5,977 nt of DNA from Candidatus Nanohalarchaeota archaeon (lineage in GTDB: Archaea; EX4484-52; B79-G9). Each line of letters opens with the position of its first letter. Position 1 is the stretch's first letter. Positions 1 to 5,906 of the stretch are shown here, one piece after another. The DNA lies in the NCBI GenBank assembly GCA_030594795.1, contig JAUVEK010000085.1, forward strand, positions 1 through 5,977. Direction: 5' to 3'. Under the pieces are notes generated by a model. That model made no database searches. It was not told the DNA's origin and worked only from the letters and a program-made list of their open reading frames with translations. The translations under genes were made by a program, and so were the position numbers.

Positions 1-1
1 G

Positions 2-211
2 CCTATAATGTCTTACAAGATGGCGGAGGCAATGTCGAAGGTTCCGGGGGTGACTATTCCTGAGGAGCTGAAAGAAGAGTTGAAAAAAGATAAGGGTGCA
101 GGAATCAGGCGCGCAAAAGAGATGATTTTGCATGCAAAGGAGCTTGGGTTCAGGGGAGTTCATATTATGACGTTTATGGACAATAAGGTGCTTGGGGAAT
201 TGATATTATGA
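2..211 (+). CDS. metF: C-terminal end of methylenetetrahydrofolate reductase (MetF family), 5'-truncated by window edge
   Basis: The frame is open from the window edge (codons for Pro-Ile precede the first Met at 8), so this is the last 69 residues of a longer protein and the Met at 8 is internal. MetF enzymes are TIM-barrel flavoproteins that reduce methylene-tetrahydrofolate (or a pterin analogue) to the methyl form. The visible tail matches the family's C-terminal layout: a segment like VPGVTIPEEL, a linker, a helix (GIRRAKEMILHAKEL), then the last barrel strand GFRGVHIMTF and a short end. The catalytic N-terminal half and flavin-binding residues lie outside the window. The stop codon overlaps the next start as ATGA, so the two genes are probably co-transcribed and translationally coupled. 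A core methionine synthase lies 3 kb away. In archaea a MetF homologue can stand in for the F420-dependent Mer enzyme; whether it does so here is inference. Other TIM-barrel families cannot be fully excluded from 69 residues. Confidence 0.72.
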   Translation, partial: PIMSYKMAEAMSKVPGVTIPEELKEELKKDKGAGIRRAKEMILHAKELGFRGVHIMTFMDNKVLGELIL

Positions 212-606
212 ACGCAGAAAAGAAGGTTAAAATCGGGTTGTTTTGCTTAATGGCTGCAATTTTTGCGGTTGCCGTGTGGTTTGCACACGCACAGGAAGAG
301 ACGGTGTATCAGACAGAGTTGAGAACCGGTGTGGTTTTTGGCATGGGCCTGGCAGTTGGAGTCGCGCTCTTTGCTTTAAGGAAGGACAAAAAGGATGGAC
401 TTTCTTTAAAATTTGAGAGACCAGCCCATATCGCATGTACTGCATTCGGGGTGGGAATCGGGTTGATATTATTTCAAAGCATACAAAAAATTATGCTGGG
501 ATATCATGCGCCAATAGATGCAGCAGATCTGGGGCTCGCTATTGGAGTGGCCGGCCTTGTAGGGCTTGGCGTAATTATGCGGAAAAAAGACATGAAAAGC
601 AAATAA
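208..606 (+). CDS. Small four-helix membrane protein of unknown function, coupled to metF
   Basis: I do not recognise this 132-residue protein. Hydrophobicity by eye gives four membrane segments at about residues 9-27, 39-57, 73-93 and 106-124. A charged loop (RKDKKDG) lies at 58-64 and a basic tail (MRKKDMKSK) at the end. The positive loops suggest that the N-terminus, the middle loop and the C-terminus face the cytoplasm. The first helix ends in AHAQ, which resembles a signal-peptidase site, so it could instead be cleaved; the short mature protein argues for an anchor. Helices 2 and 4 are rich in glycine and small residues (GMGLAVGVALF, GLAIGVAGLVGLGV), which favours tight helix packing. 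The start is the ATG inside the ATGA overlap with the metF stop; only a weak G-rich stretch (194-197) precedes it, so translation probably depends on coupling. No catalytic motif is visible. The link to MetF is positional only. Confidence 0.72.
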   Translation: MNAEKKVKIGLFCLMAAIFAVAVWFAHAQEETVYQTELRTGVVFGMGLAVGVALFALRKDKKDGLSLKFERPAHIACTAFGVGIGLILFQSIQKIMLGYHAPIDAADLGLAIGVAGLVGLGVIMRKKDMKSK

Positions 607-669
607 ATTCTTTTGCGGGTTCTGAATAAGTGCTGCTTTCAACCGGGTTTAGCTGCGAAATCCATAAGA

Positions 670-678
670 CATATAAAC
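670..678 (+). promoter_or_regulatory. TATA-box-like element for valS
   Basis: The sequence CATATAAAC sits in the 108-base spacer after the membrane-protein gene. An archaeal TATA box centred near 674 would start transcription near 700, giving a leader of about 15 bases that still contains the Shine-Dalgarno motif at 703-708. Seen by eye only; valS may also receive read-through from the upstream pair, since no strong T-tract separates them. Confidence 0.4.
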
Positions 679-702
679 TTAAGTATGAAAACAAAAAGAA
701 TC

Positions 703-708
703 AGGTGG
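703..708 (+). promoter_or_regulatory. Shine-Dalgarno site that decides the valS start
   Basis: AGGTGG matches the anti-Shine-Dalgarno complement GGAGGTGA in its GGTG core and leaves six bases before the ATG at 715. The reading frame stays open upstream to 613 (with a TTG there and an ATG at 685), but those codons have no comparable site and lie at or upstream of the predicted transcript start. The ATG at 715 is therefore preferred; the ATG at 721 is a weaker alternative. Confidence 0.6.
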
Positions 709-714
709 CATATT

Positions 715-3168
715 ATGGGTATGAATAAAGATGATGGCAAGGAGAAGAAAAAGGAAAGCTATGAGCCGAAGATAAGGGAGCCTGAGCTCCAGAAGTTCTG
801 GGAAAAAGAGCAGATATACAGGTTCGACAAAAAGAGCGGAAAGCCGGTATATAGCATAGATGCGCCGCCGCCGACTGTTTCTGGGAAGATGCACCTTGGG
901 CATGCGTTCTCATACAGCCAGGCAGATTTCATTGCAAGGTACAGGCGCATGAGGGGGTATAATGTGTTCTACCCGTTCGGGTTTGATGATAACGGGCTTG
1001 CTACCGAGAGGTATGTTGAGAAGAAAGAGAAGGTTCGGGCTGTTGATATGGGGCGCAGGAAGTTTGTTGAGCTGTGCCTGAGCTCAACAGCAGATGCTGA
1101 GAAATACCTGAAAGATTCATGGATGCGCCTCGGGATAAGCTCTGACTGGAGCATCACCTATCGCACCATTGAGCGGGACTGCCAGAAAATCTCGCAGTTG
1201 TCGTTTATCAAGCTTTATGAGATGGGGCGCGAGTACCAGAAGGAGGCGCCGACGATATGGTGCCCGAGGTGCCGGACTGCGATTGCGCAGGTGGAACTTG
1301 AAGATAAGGAGCTTGACTCCACGTTCAATGACATCATATTCAAGGTGAAGGAGGGGGCTGATCTTGTTATTGCAACCACGAGGCCTGAACTTCTTTCAAG
1401 CTGCGTTGCTGTGTTTGTGCATCCAGATGACAAGAGATACAGGAAATACGTGGGCAAAGAGGTTGCTGTTCCTCTCTTTAACCAGAAGGTGAAAATACTT
1501 GCTGATGAGCGCGCTGACCCTGAAAAAGGGACAGGGGTTGTTATGTGCTGCACTTTCGGTGACCAGACTGATATTGAATGGTACAAGGCGCACAATCTTG
1601 ACATGAAAATATCGATCACTAAAGAAGGGCGCATGAATGAAAATGCAGGAAAGTACAAGGGCATGAAGATAAGGGAAGCGCGGGAGATGATAATAGATGA
1701 CCTGAAGAAAGCAGGGCTTCTGACATCCCAGAAAGCTATTCAACATACACTCAATGTGCATGAGCGGTGCGGAACCGAGGTTGAGATACTGAATACAAAG
1801 CAGTGGTTTATCAGGTATCTTGACCTGAAAGGTGAATTCATCAAAGCAGGAAAGAAGATAAAGTGGTACCCGGAATTCATGCGCACGCGCTATGATAACT
1901 GGATCAAGGGGCTGTCGTGGGACTGGTGCATATCGCGCCAGAGATTTTATGGTGTGCCGTTTCCTGTGTGGTACTGCAAAAAGTGCGGAGAGGTTATTCT
2001 TGCTGATGAGAAAGAGCTGCCTGTGGACCCGCTTGAGGATAAGCCTAAGGGAAAATGCAGGTGCGGGTCAGATGATTTTGAGCCTGAGAAGGATGTGCTT
2101 GATACATGGGCGACGTCGTCTCTTACGCCAATGATTGCGCTTGGGTGGCAGAGGGACGGGAAGTTCTTCAAGAAGATGTACCCGATGGATTTAAGGCCGC
2201 AGGCGCATGACATTATCACGTTCTGGCTGTTCAATACTGTTGTGAAGGGATACCTGCATGAGAAGGAGATCCCGTGGAAGTGCGCAATGATTTCAGGGCA
2301 TGCTCTTGACCCCAAGGGAAAGAAGATGTCTAAGAGCAAGGGCAATGCTGTTGACCCGCTTGCCACTATTGCGAACCATTCGGCGGATGCGCTCAGGTTC
2401 TGGGCAGCGGGGTCGAAGCTTGGGGACGACCTTCCGTTCCAGGAGAAGGATCTTGTCACAGGCAGGAAATATATTGTGAAACTGTTTAATGCATCGCGGT
2501 TTGCAATGATACACCTGAAGGACTACAGGAAGAAAAAGCCTGAAAAACTTACTGTGATTGACAGGTGGGCGCTCTCGAAGCTCCATGGGCTGATTAAATT
2601 ATCCACTGAGGAGTTTGATAAGTACGAGTATACTAAATCAAAGGCTGAGACTGAAAAATTCTTTTTCCAGGTGTTCTGCGATAATTATCTTGAGATTGCG
2701 AAGGACAGGCTGTATAATCCTGAGAAGTATGAGCGGGAAGAGGTTGAATCTGCGAAATATACGCTTTATGTTGTGCTTCTTTCGATACTTAAGCAGGTTG
2801 CGCCTGTTATGCCGCACATAACTGAGGAAGTATACCAGAAGCATTTCAGGAATAGGGAAGGTGATGTGAGCATCCATATCTCAAAGTGGCCTGAATATGA
2901 TGAAAAGATGATTGATGAGAAGGCTGAGAATGCAGGGGACCTTGCTGTGAAGATAATAGGCGCTGTAAGGCAGTATAAAAGCGAGCGCAAGATGCCTTTG
3001 AATGCACCGCTTGAAGAGGTTGCTGTTGATGTGAAAGATGATATCGCGCCTGTTGTGAAAGATATTATGAGCACGATGAAGGTTGGGAAAATCGTGCGGA
3101 TGAAGGTTGAGAAGGCGGATGTTGAGATTGAGGGGGTCAAGATTAAGGTGTCATCTGCTGTGCAGTAG
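715..3168 (+). CDS. valS: Valyl-tRNA synthetase, archaeal type
   Basis: This 817-residue class Ia synthetase charges tRNA-Val with valine in the cytosol and hydrolyses mischarged Thr-tRNA-Val. Seen in order: a Rossmann start with PPPTVSGKMHLGHAFS (HIGH-type HLGH at 60-63); FGFDDNGLATERYVEKK (88-104), typical of archaeal ValS; a zinc-type CPRC (183-186); the CP1 editing domain with TTRPELL (221-227) and GTGVVMCCTFGDQTDIEW (272-289); the second half of the catalytic core with WDWCISRQRFYGVPFPVWY (402-420); a second zinc-type knuckle CKKC/CRC (421-424, 448-450); KMSKS at 537-541; and an anticodon-binding helical domain from about 610. The protein ends soon after this domain, without the long C-terminal coiled-coil arm of bacterial ValS. 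FDDNG plus the CCTFGD editing motif separate it from IleRS and LeuRS. One small oddity is Ala96 where relatives I recall have Pro (GLPTER). The start is set by the Shine-Dalgarno site at 703-708. No frameshift or missing motif is seen. Confidence 0.97.
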   Translation: MGMNKDDGKEKKKESYEPKIREPELQKFWEKEQIYRFDKKSGKPVYSIDAPPPTVSGKMHLGHAFSYSQADFIARYRRMRGYNVFYPFGFDDNGLATERYVEKKEKVRAVDMGRRKFVELCLSSTADAEKYLKDSWMRLGISSDWSITYRTIERDCQKISQLSFIKLYEMGREYQKEAPTIWCPRCRTAIAQVELEDKELDSTFNDIIFKVKEGADLVIATTRPELLSSCVAVFVHPDDKRYRKYVGKEVAVPLFNQKVKILADERADPEKGTGVVMCCTFGDQTDIEWYKAHNLDMKISITKEGRMNENAGKYKGMKIREAREMIIDDLKKAGLLTSQKAIQHTLNVHERCGTEVEILNTKQWFIRYLDLKGEFIKAGKKIKWYPEFMRTRYDNWIKGLSWDWCISRQRFYGVPFPVWYCKKCGEVILADEKELPVDPLEDKPKGKCRCGSDDFEPEKDVLDTWATSSLTPMIALGWQRDGKFFKKMYPMDLRPQAHDIITFWLFNTVVKGYLHEKEIPWKCAMISGHALDPKGKKMSKSKGNAVDPLATIANHSADALRFWAAGSKLGDDLPFQEKDLVTGRKYIVKLFNASRFAMIHLKDYRKKKPEKLTVIDRWALSKLHGLIKLSTEEFDKYEYTKSKAETEKFFFQVFCDNYLEIAKDRLYNPEKYEREEVESAKYTLYVVLLSILKQVAPVMPHITEEVYQKHFRNREGDVSIHISKWPEYDEKMIDEKAENAGDLAVKIIGAVRQYKSERKMPLNAPLEEVAVDVKDDIAPVVKDIMSTMKVGKIVRMKVEKADVEIEGVKIKVSSAVQ

Positions 3169-3182
3169 AACTGATACCTGTT

Positions 3183-3284
3183 TTATTCATTGAATGCTTC
3201 TGTTGTATGGCTGCCTTGGTATAGGACAAAGAGTATTGCTGCTATAGATATACAGAGCAATAGTACCCAGTACCACTTGTCCAT
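3183..3284 (-). CDS. Predicted 33-residue single-helix membrane microprotein
   Basis: A complete small reading frame, ATG at 3284 to TAA at 3183, lies between the convergent valS and metE genes, 46 bases downstream of metE on the same strand and 14 bases from the valS stop. It begins MDKWYWVLLL, continues with an unbroken hydrophobic stretch to about residue 22 (ending ILFVLYQ), and finishes with a short polar tail (GSHTTEAFNE). This is a typical single-span topology: one basic residue and two interfacial Trp residues at the N-terminus, one transmembrane helix of about 18 residues, and a short tail. A purine-rich GCAGGGAAAG precedes the ATG as a weak ribosome site, and an AT-rich TATA-like stretch lies about 30 bases upstream of the ATG. 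It fills most of the intergenic space. I recognise no family. It could be a chance frame, but the coherent topology and the fit to the gap make it a reasonable gene call. Confidence 0.5.
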   Translation of the reverse strand: MDKWYWVLLLCISIAAILFVLYQGSHTTEAFNE

Positions 3285-3309
3285 TACTTTCCCTGCTGTT
3301 ATTGGGGCT

Positions 3310-3326
3310 ATATTTTATTAAATATT
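3310..3326 (-). promoter_or_regulatory. AT-rich TATA-like stretch upstream of the microprotein
   Basis: Read on the minus strand this is AAATATTTAATAAAATA, lying between the metE stop and the microprotein start. A TATA box near 3311-3320 would place the transcript start close to 3288-3290, so the message would be nearly leaderless. The same sequence could simply be AT-rich intergenic DNA, and the microprotein could instead be read from the metE transcript. Confidence 0.25.
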
Positions 3327-3330
3327 TGGG

Positions 3331-4254
3331 TTAACTGCATTCGTCCAGAATCTCATTTCTTGCAGTAACCATATTTTTTAGCTTGGAAAAAGCCATTCTT
3401 CTTGTCAGGTTTCTCATGCCACAATCCGGGTCGACGATTATTTTCTCAGGGGGAAGAATTTTCAATGCTTTGTTTATCCTTTTCTTTATCTCGCGGACTG
3501 ACTCCACTCTCCTATCTTCTATACTAATGCACCCAAATCCTATTTTTTTGCTGAATTTGTATTCTTTTAGTAAGCGGATATTTTTTGGATATGACACGAA
3601 CTCAAGGTCTAAGATATCAACATTGTAATCAAGAAGATGTTTGAATATGCTCCTGACATCCCCGCAGACATGAAGGGCAAGCGGCACCCGTACGACTTTT
3701 GCAAGTTCGTGAATCATTTCTTTTGCCTCATGAGAATACTCAACAGAAAGAAAAGGTTCGTCGATCTGTATCATATCAGCATTGTTCTTCATTTGCCTCA
3801 GTTCCTCTTTCAGAATACTGACAAATGCCCATGCAACTTCTTCTTCGTTCTTATAATAGTTGTTTATGCAGTTTCTTGATAGTGTGTAGGGGCCTGTGAT
3901 AATTCCTTTGATTTTTGTGTTTCCGGATGCCAATGAACTTGCAAGGTTCATGTCTTCTGCAATGACATTGTCTTTCGGTTTTATTTCATCTATTATTTTT
4001 GGTCTTGAACTTCTCGTGATTCCGTGACAGCACGATGCGGCAATGGATACGACATCTCCTCTGACCTGACCGTCGGATATTATTTCGATGCCTGCGTTTT
4101 CCTGATCTTTTACAGCATTTTTTATTGCATCGTGATAAGAATCCCTGCCGAAGTAGTATTGCCTGAGCATCTCTTGAGTTTCAACTTTCACAGGGTAAGA
4201 ACCGACAACTGTTGTCTCTAGTTTTGAATTTTTGAATTCTGGTTTCTGTGACAT
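3331..4254 (-). CDS. metE: Core methionine synthase (short MetE / Meth_synt_2 family, cobalamin-independent fold)
   Basis: At 307 residues this is only the C-terminal catalytic half of a classical MetE. Such short archaeal enzymes make methionine from homocysteine and are known to accept methyl from methylcobalamin or a corrinoid protein rather than polyglutamyl methylfolate. Seen: the start strand TTVVGSYPV (14-22, equivalent to the IGSFP homocysteine loop); SDGQVRGD (60-67); GPYT (121-124); the substrate-loop motif IDEPFLS (164-170); and a complete zinc set, His195 and Cys197 in LALHVCGDV, Glu218 in DLEFVSYP and Cys278 in VDPDCGM. All four zinc ligands are present, so it should be active. 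The ATG at 4254 has no Shine-Dalgarno sequence but lies about 27 bases from a TATA-like box, so it is probably leaderless. The gene stands alone on the minus strand apart from a possible downstream microprotein and looks more AT-rich than valS. A related methyltransferase of the same superfamily is possible but the ligand set favours methionine synthase. Confidence 0.88.
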   Translation of the reverse strand: MSQKPEFKNSKLETTVVGSYPVKVETQEMLRQYYFGRDSYHDAIKNAVKDQENAGIEIISDGQVRGDVVSIAASCCHGITRSSRPKIIDEIKPKDNVIAEDMNLASSLASGNTKIKGIITGPYTLSRNCINNYYKNEEEVAWAFVSILKEELRQMKNNADMIQIDEPFLSVEYSHEAKEMIHELAKVVRVPLALHVCGDVRSIFKHLLDYNVDILDLEFVSYPKNIRLLKEYKFSKKIGFGCISIEDRRVESVREIKKRINKALKILPPEKIIVDPDCGMRNLTRRMAFSKLKNMVTARNEILDECS

Positions 4255-4275
4255 ACAGTTAATATTGCTGAATTA

Positions 4276-4285
4276 ATTTTATAAT
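4276..4285. promoter_or_regulatory. TATA-like element shared by two divergent leaderless starts
   Basis: ATTTTATAAT reads as TATA-like on both strands. Its centre is about 27 bases from the metE ATG (minus, 4254) and about 29 bases from the ATG at 4310 (plus), the normal archaeal TATA-to-start distance in each direction if both transcripts begin at or very near the start codon. Neither start has a Shine-Dalgarno motif, which agrees with leaderless messages. An imperfect palindrome TGGT-TAAC-ACCA adjoins it at 4285-4296 and could be an operator. Confidence 0.45.
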
Positions 4286-4309
4286 GGTTAACACCAAATA
4301 AGAACCGGT

Positions 4310-4427
4310 ATGAAGCCAAAAGCGATATTCTTTGACACGTCTGATACTTTGTATCAAGTTTCAGTATGTTGATGTTTCTATTGGTTCTATTTATGAAGTT
4401 GAGGAAGCGGTATCAAAAATCGGGTAG
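4310..4427 (+). pseudogene. Broken HAD-superfamily phosphatase gene (N-terminal remnant plus out-of-frame tail)
   Basis: From the ATG at 4310 the frame reads MKPKAIFFDTSDTLYQ, the first strand and motif I loop of a haloacid-dehalogenase-type hydrolase (hydrophobic strand, nucleophile Asp9, then the Thr13-Leu14 of the DxxxT signature; the usual second Asp is Ser). Four codons later the frame stops at TGA (4370-4372). Coding-like sequence continues one frame over (about 4365-4427) and reads YVDVSIGSIYEVEEAVSKIG before a TAG, with codon use like neighbouring genes. A normal HAD protein has roughly 200-250 residues, and motifs II-IV are absent, so this is best read as a gene reduced by internal deletion and frameshift. 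The start still has a well-placed TATA box, so a 20-residue peptide could be made. Alternatives: a chance match, or a sequencing error combined with a real deletion. Confidence 0.45.
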
Positions 4428-4496
4428 GAAAACAGGCTTTTAGTCTTTTAGCGTGTAGAGCATTTATTGCGCCTTGAGAGTTGCGAGCAAAGGATA

Positions 4497-4510
4497 TGTT
4501 TTTATTTTTT
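4497..4510 (+). terminator. T-rich tract after the HAD remnant
   Basis: The plus strand reads ATGTTTTTATTTTTT here, with two runs of five and six T. Archaeal RNA polymerase stops at such T-rich non-template runs without needing a hairpin. It would end transcripts from the divergent promoter before the next gene. No hairpin is evident upstream. Confidence 0.35.
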
Positions 4511-4515
4511 GGGTT

Positions 4516-4532
4516 GTATAATAGACTATATG
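4516..4532 (+). promoter_or_regulatory. TATA-like elements for the bactofilin-like gene
   Basis: Two AT-rich words, GTATAATA (4516-4523) and CTATATG (4526-4532), precede the gene. Either would start transcription around 4546-4556, giving a leader of about 18-28 bases that includes the ribosome site at 4562-4567. Which one is used cannot be told by eye. Confidence 0.35.
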
Positions 4533-4561
4533 TAGTGGTAATGGGAGATTGATAAGTTGCG

Positions 4562-4567
4562 GGTGGT
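4562..4567 (+). promoter_or_regulatory. Shine-Dalgarno site that decides the bactofilin-like start
   Basis: GGTGGT ends six bases before the ATG at 4574. A TTG two codons upstream (4568) is in frame but sits directly against this site, too close to be used. The ATG at 4574 also gives a clean signal-peptide N-terminus. Confidence 0.55.
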
Positions 4568-4573
4568 TTGGTT

Positions 4574-5722
4574 ATGAATTCATGTCGGATGTCTTTTTGT
4601 GTGCTGTTTGGGCTTGTTGCGCTTCTTTTTGCTGCAACTGGTGCTTTTGCGCTGCAGATAGAGAGTGGAGAGCGGTTTGTTCTTGCAAAGGATGATGTTG
4701 TTTCTGATGATCTGATTGTGGCTGGTAGTGAGATTGTTATTGAGGGCAGGATTGAGGGGGATCTTGTTGCTTTCGGGGGAAAGATTACTATTTCCGGTGA
4801 CGTGGAAGGTGATGTTCTTGCCGCAGGCGGCGATGTTGTTATTGAGGGAGATGTGGAAGATGATGCAGTCCTGGCATCAGGTGATATAAAGATTTCCGGA
4901 GATGTTGGTGATAATCTTTTAGCTGCCTGCGGGAGTTTTAAGATGGATGACGGCAGTTCTGTTGGCAGGGATGCTTTCATTGCAGGCGGCATGATTGATG
5001 TTTACGGGGATGTTTTTCGCAATCTTTTTGTGTCAGGAGGAAATGTCGTGATTGGGGGGGCTGTTCTTGGGAATGTGACTCTTGAGGCTGACGGTGCGCC
5101 AAGAATTACTTCGGATGCCGAGATTGGCGGTGATGTTAATTATACTTCTCTGGAAGACATTATTATTGAAGAGGGTGCTTCTGTTCGTGGAAACGTGAAC
5201 AAGAATCTTCCGGATGCGGGGCGAAAGAAGAGTGATTTTGAGAGGTTTAATGAGAGATTGATGGGGTTCCTTTCCATATTTATTGTCGGGTTTATACTTG
5301 TACGATTTTTGCCTGTATATACGCGCAATGTCTGCAATAACCTGAAGAAGTCTGCTTTTTCCTGCGGCTTGTGGGGGATTGTGGGGCTGATTGCGGCGCC
5401 TGTTGTTGCTGTGCTTTTGATGGTTACGATTATAGGGCTGCCGCTTGGGCTGATTCTTGTCTGCGCATACATTATACTGATATATGTGTCTAAGGTGTAT
5501 GTGAGTGTTTTTGTCGGCAAGTTCTTTTTGAATATGACCGGGAGCAGGAGTGATTCTCTTGTGCTTATGCTTGTTTTGGGGCTTTTGCTTTTTGAGCTGA
5601 TCGGGCTTGTTCCGGCACTTAGCGGGTTTGTCGGATTGCTTGTTGTTGTGTTCGGGTTCGGGGCGGTTCTTGTTACCAAGAAGCAGATGTATATGAATTT
5701 TAAGAAGAAGAAACTGGTTTAG
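4574..5722 (+). CDS. Secreted/membrane-anchored bactofilin-like (polymer-forming) beta-helix protein
   Basis: This 382-residue protein has three parts. Residues 7-26 form a signal peptide or anchor (hydrophobic core ending AFA|LQ). Residues about 45-210 are a beta-helix of bactofilin type with a repeat of about 17 residues: EGRIEGD at 57, SGDVEGD at 74, EGDVEDD at 91, SGDVGDN at 108, then YGDVFRN at 144 and GGAVLGN at 161, each followed by a hydrophobic turn such as VLAAGGDVVI. A charged linker (GRKKSDFERF) leads to five hydrophobic segments at about 229-246, 264-288, 291-311, 328-346 and 348-366 and a lysine-rich tail. Known bactofilins polymerise without nucleotide and are usually cytosolic; the signal sequence here would put the beta-helix outside the membrane. 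A role in envelope structure or scaffolding is inference. The arrangement resembles proteins annotated as polymer-forming with a C-terminal membrane domain. It appears to be a single-gene unit, with its own promoter and a T-rich end. Confidence 0.82.
   Translation: MNSCRMSFCVLFGLVALLFAATGAFALQIESGERFVLAKDDVVSDDLIVAGSEIVIEGRIEGDLVAFGGKITISGDVEGDVLAAGGDVVIEGDVEDDAVLASGDIKISGDVGDNLLAACGSFKMDDGSSVGRDAFIAGGMIDVYGDVFRNLFVSGGNVVIGGAVLGNVTLEADGAPRITSDAEIGGDVNYTSLEDIIIEEGASVRGNVNKNLPDAGRKKSDFERFNERLMGFLSIFIVGFILVRFLPVYTRNVCNNLKKSAFSCGLWGIVGLIAAPVVAVLLMVTIIGLPLGLILVCAYIILIYVSKVYVSVFVGKFFLNMTGSRSDSLVLMLVLGLLLFELIGLVPALSGFVGLLVVVFGFGAVLVTKKQMYMNFKKKKLV
4742..5074 (+). repeat. Protein-level tandem repeats, period about 17 residues (51 bases)
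   Basis: Within the bactofilin-like gene the pattern [S/E/Y/G]-G-x-[V/I]-x-[G/D/R]-[D/N] starts at residues 57, 74, 91, 108, 144 and 161. Spacing is exactly 17 for the first four and for the last pair; between 108 and 144 there is a degenerate copy (DGSSVGRD) with two extra residues. The DNA copies have diverged, so this is structural periodicity of a beta-helix rather than recent duplication. Confidence 0.7.
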
Positions 5723-5756
5723 AAGAAAGTCATGCCTGACCCGGATACCTGCTGTC

Positions 5757-5818
5757 ATTTTTCAATTTTTCCCATTTTCATTTTTTCCGGTTTTTGTTTG
5801 TTCGTGATTCTTTTTTTA
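5757..5818 (+). terminator. T-rich termination zone after the bactofilin-like gene
   Basis: Beginning 35 bases past the stop codon there are at least six T runs of four to seven bases on the plus strand (for example at 5758-5762, 5766-5770, 5781-5786, 5791-5795 and 5811-5817). Clustered T runs in the non-template strand are the usual archaeal terminator. The rest of 5723-5906 has no gene I can support; it holds this zone, a small inverted repeat at 5829-5843 and the next promoter. Confidence 0.6.
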
Positions 5819-5875
5819 TGGTGCGCTCCATACGAACAGTATGATTTGATTTATGGTTTCCTTTGGAACAATGTG

Positions 5876-5885
5876 AATTTATAAG
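5876..5885 (+). promoter_or_regulatory. TATA box of the leaderless right-edge gene
   Basis: AATTTATAAG is a good match to the archaeal TATA box. Its centre (about 5881) is 26 bases before the ATG at 5907, the distance expected when transcription starts at the start codon itself. A small perfect inverted repeat CATAC-gaaca-GTATG (5829-5843) lies 33 bases further upstream. Confidence 0.5.
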
Positions 5886-5906
5886 TTTGTCAAGTAAAAT
5901 GAAACT

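Noticed and set aside
613..714. Upstream extension of valS from a TTG at 613 (34 extra residues)
   Set aside because: The extension has no ribosome site, crosses the TATA-like element, and the well-spaced AGGTGG before 715 gives a better start.
1215..2459. Several antisense frames inside valS
   Set aside because: They are opposite a complete valS with every class I motif in order and show no recognisable domains.
4437..4450. Short direct repeat CTTTTAG-T-CTTTTAG
   Set aside because: Two copies of seven bases in AT-rich spacer DNA with nothing around them to suggest an attachment site or target-site duplication.
4387..4992. A 201-codon minus-strand frame opposite the start of the bactofilin-like gene
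   Set aside because: The product is mostly Ser, Thr, Pro and Ala without domain character, mirroring the GAT/GTT-rich repeat codons on the other strand.
3173..5751. The same eight bases GATACCTG shortly after the stop codons of valS (3173-3180) and the bactofilin-like gene (5744-5751), each near T runs
   Set aside because: An 8-base match is easily expected by chance in 6 kb, the distances from the stop codons differ, and there is no associated hairpin.
5033..5758. A 241-codon open frame on the minus strand opposite the bactofilin-like gene
   Set aside because: Its translation is low-complexity, rich in His, Asn, Lys and Pro, as expected from the antisense of a hydrophobic, repeat-bearing gene. 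The plus-strand product has a signal peptide, repeats and membrane helices, so it is the real one.
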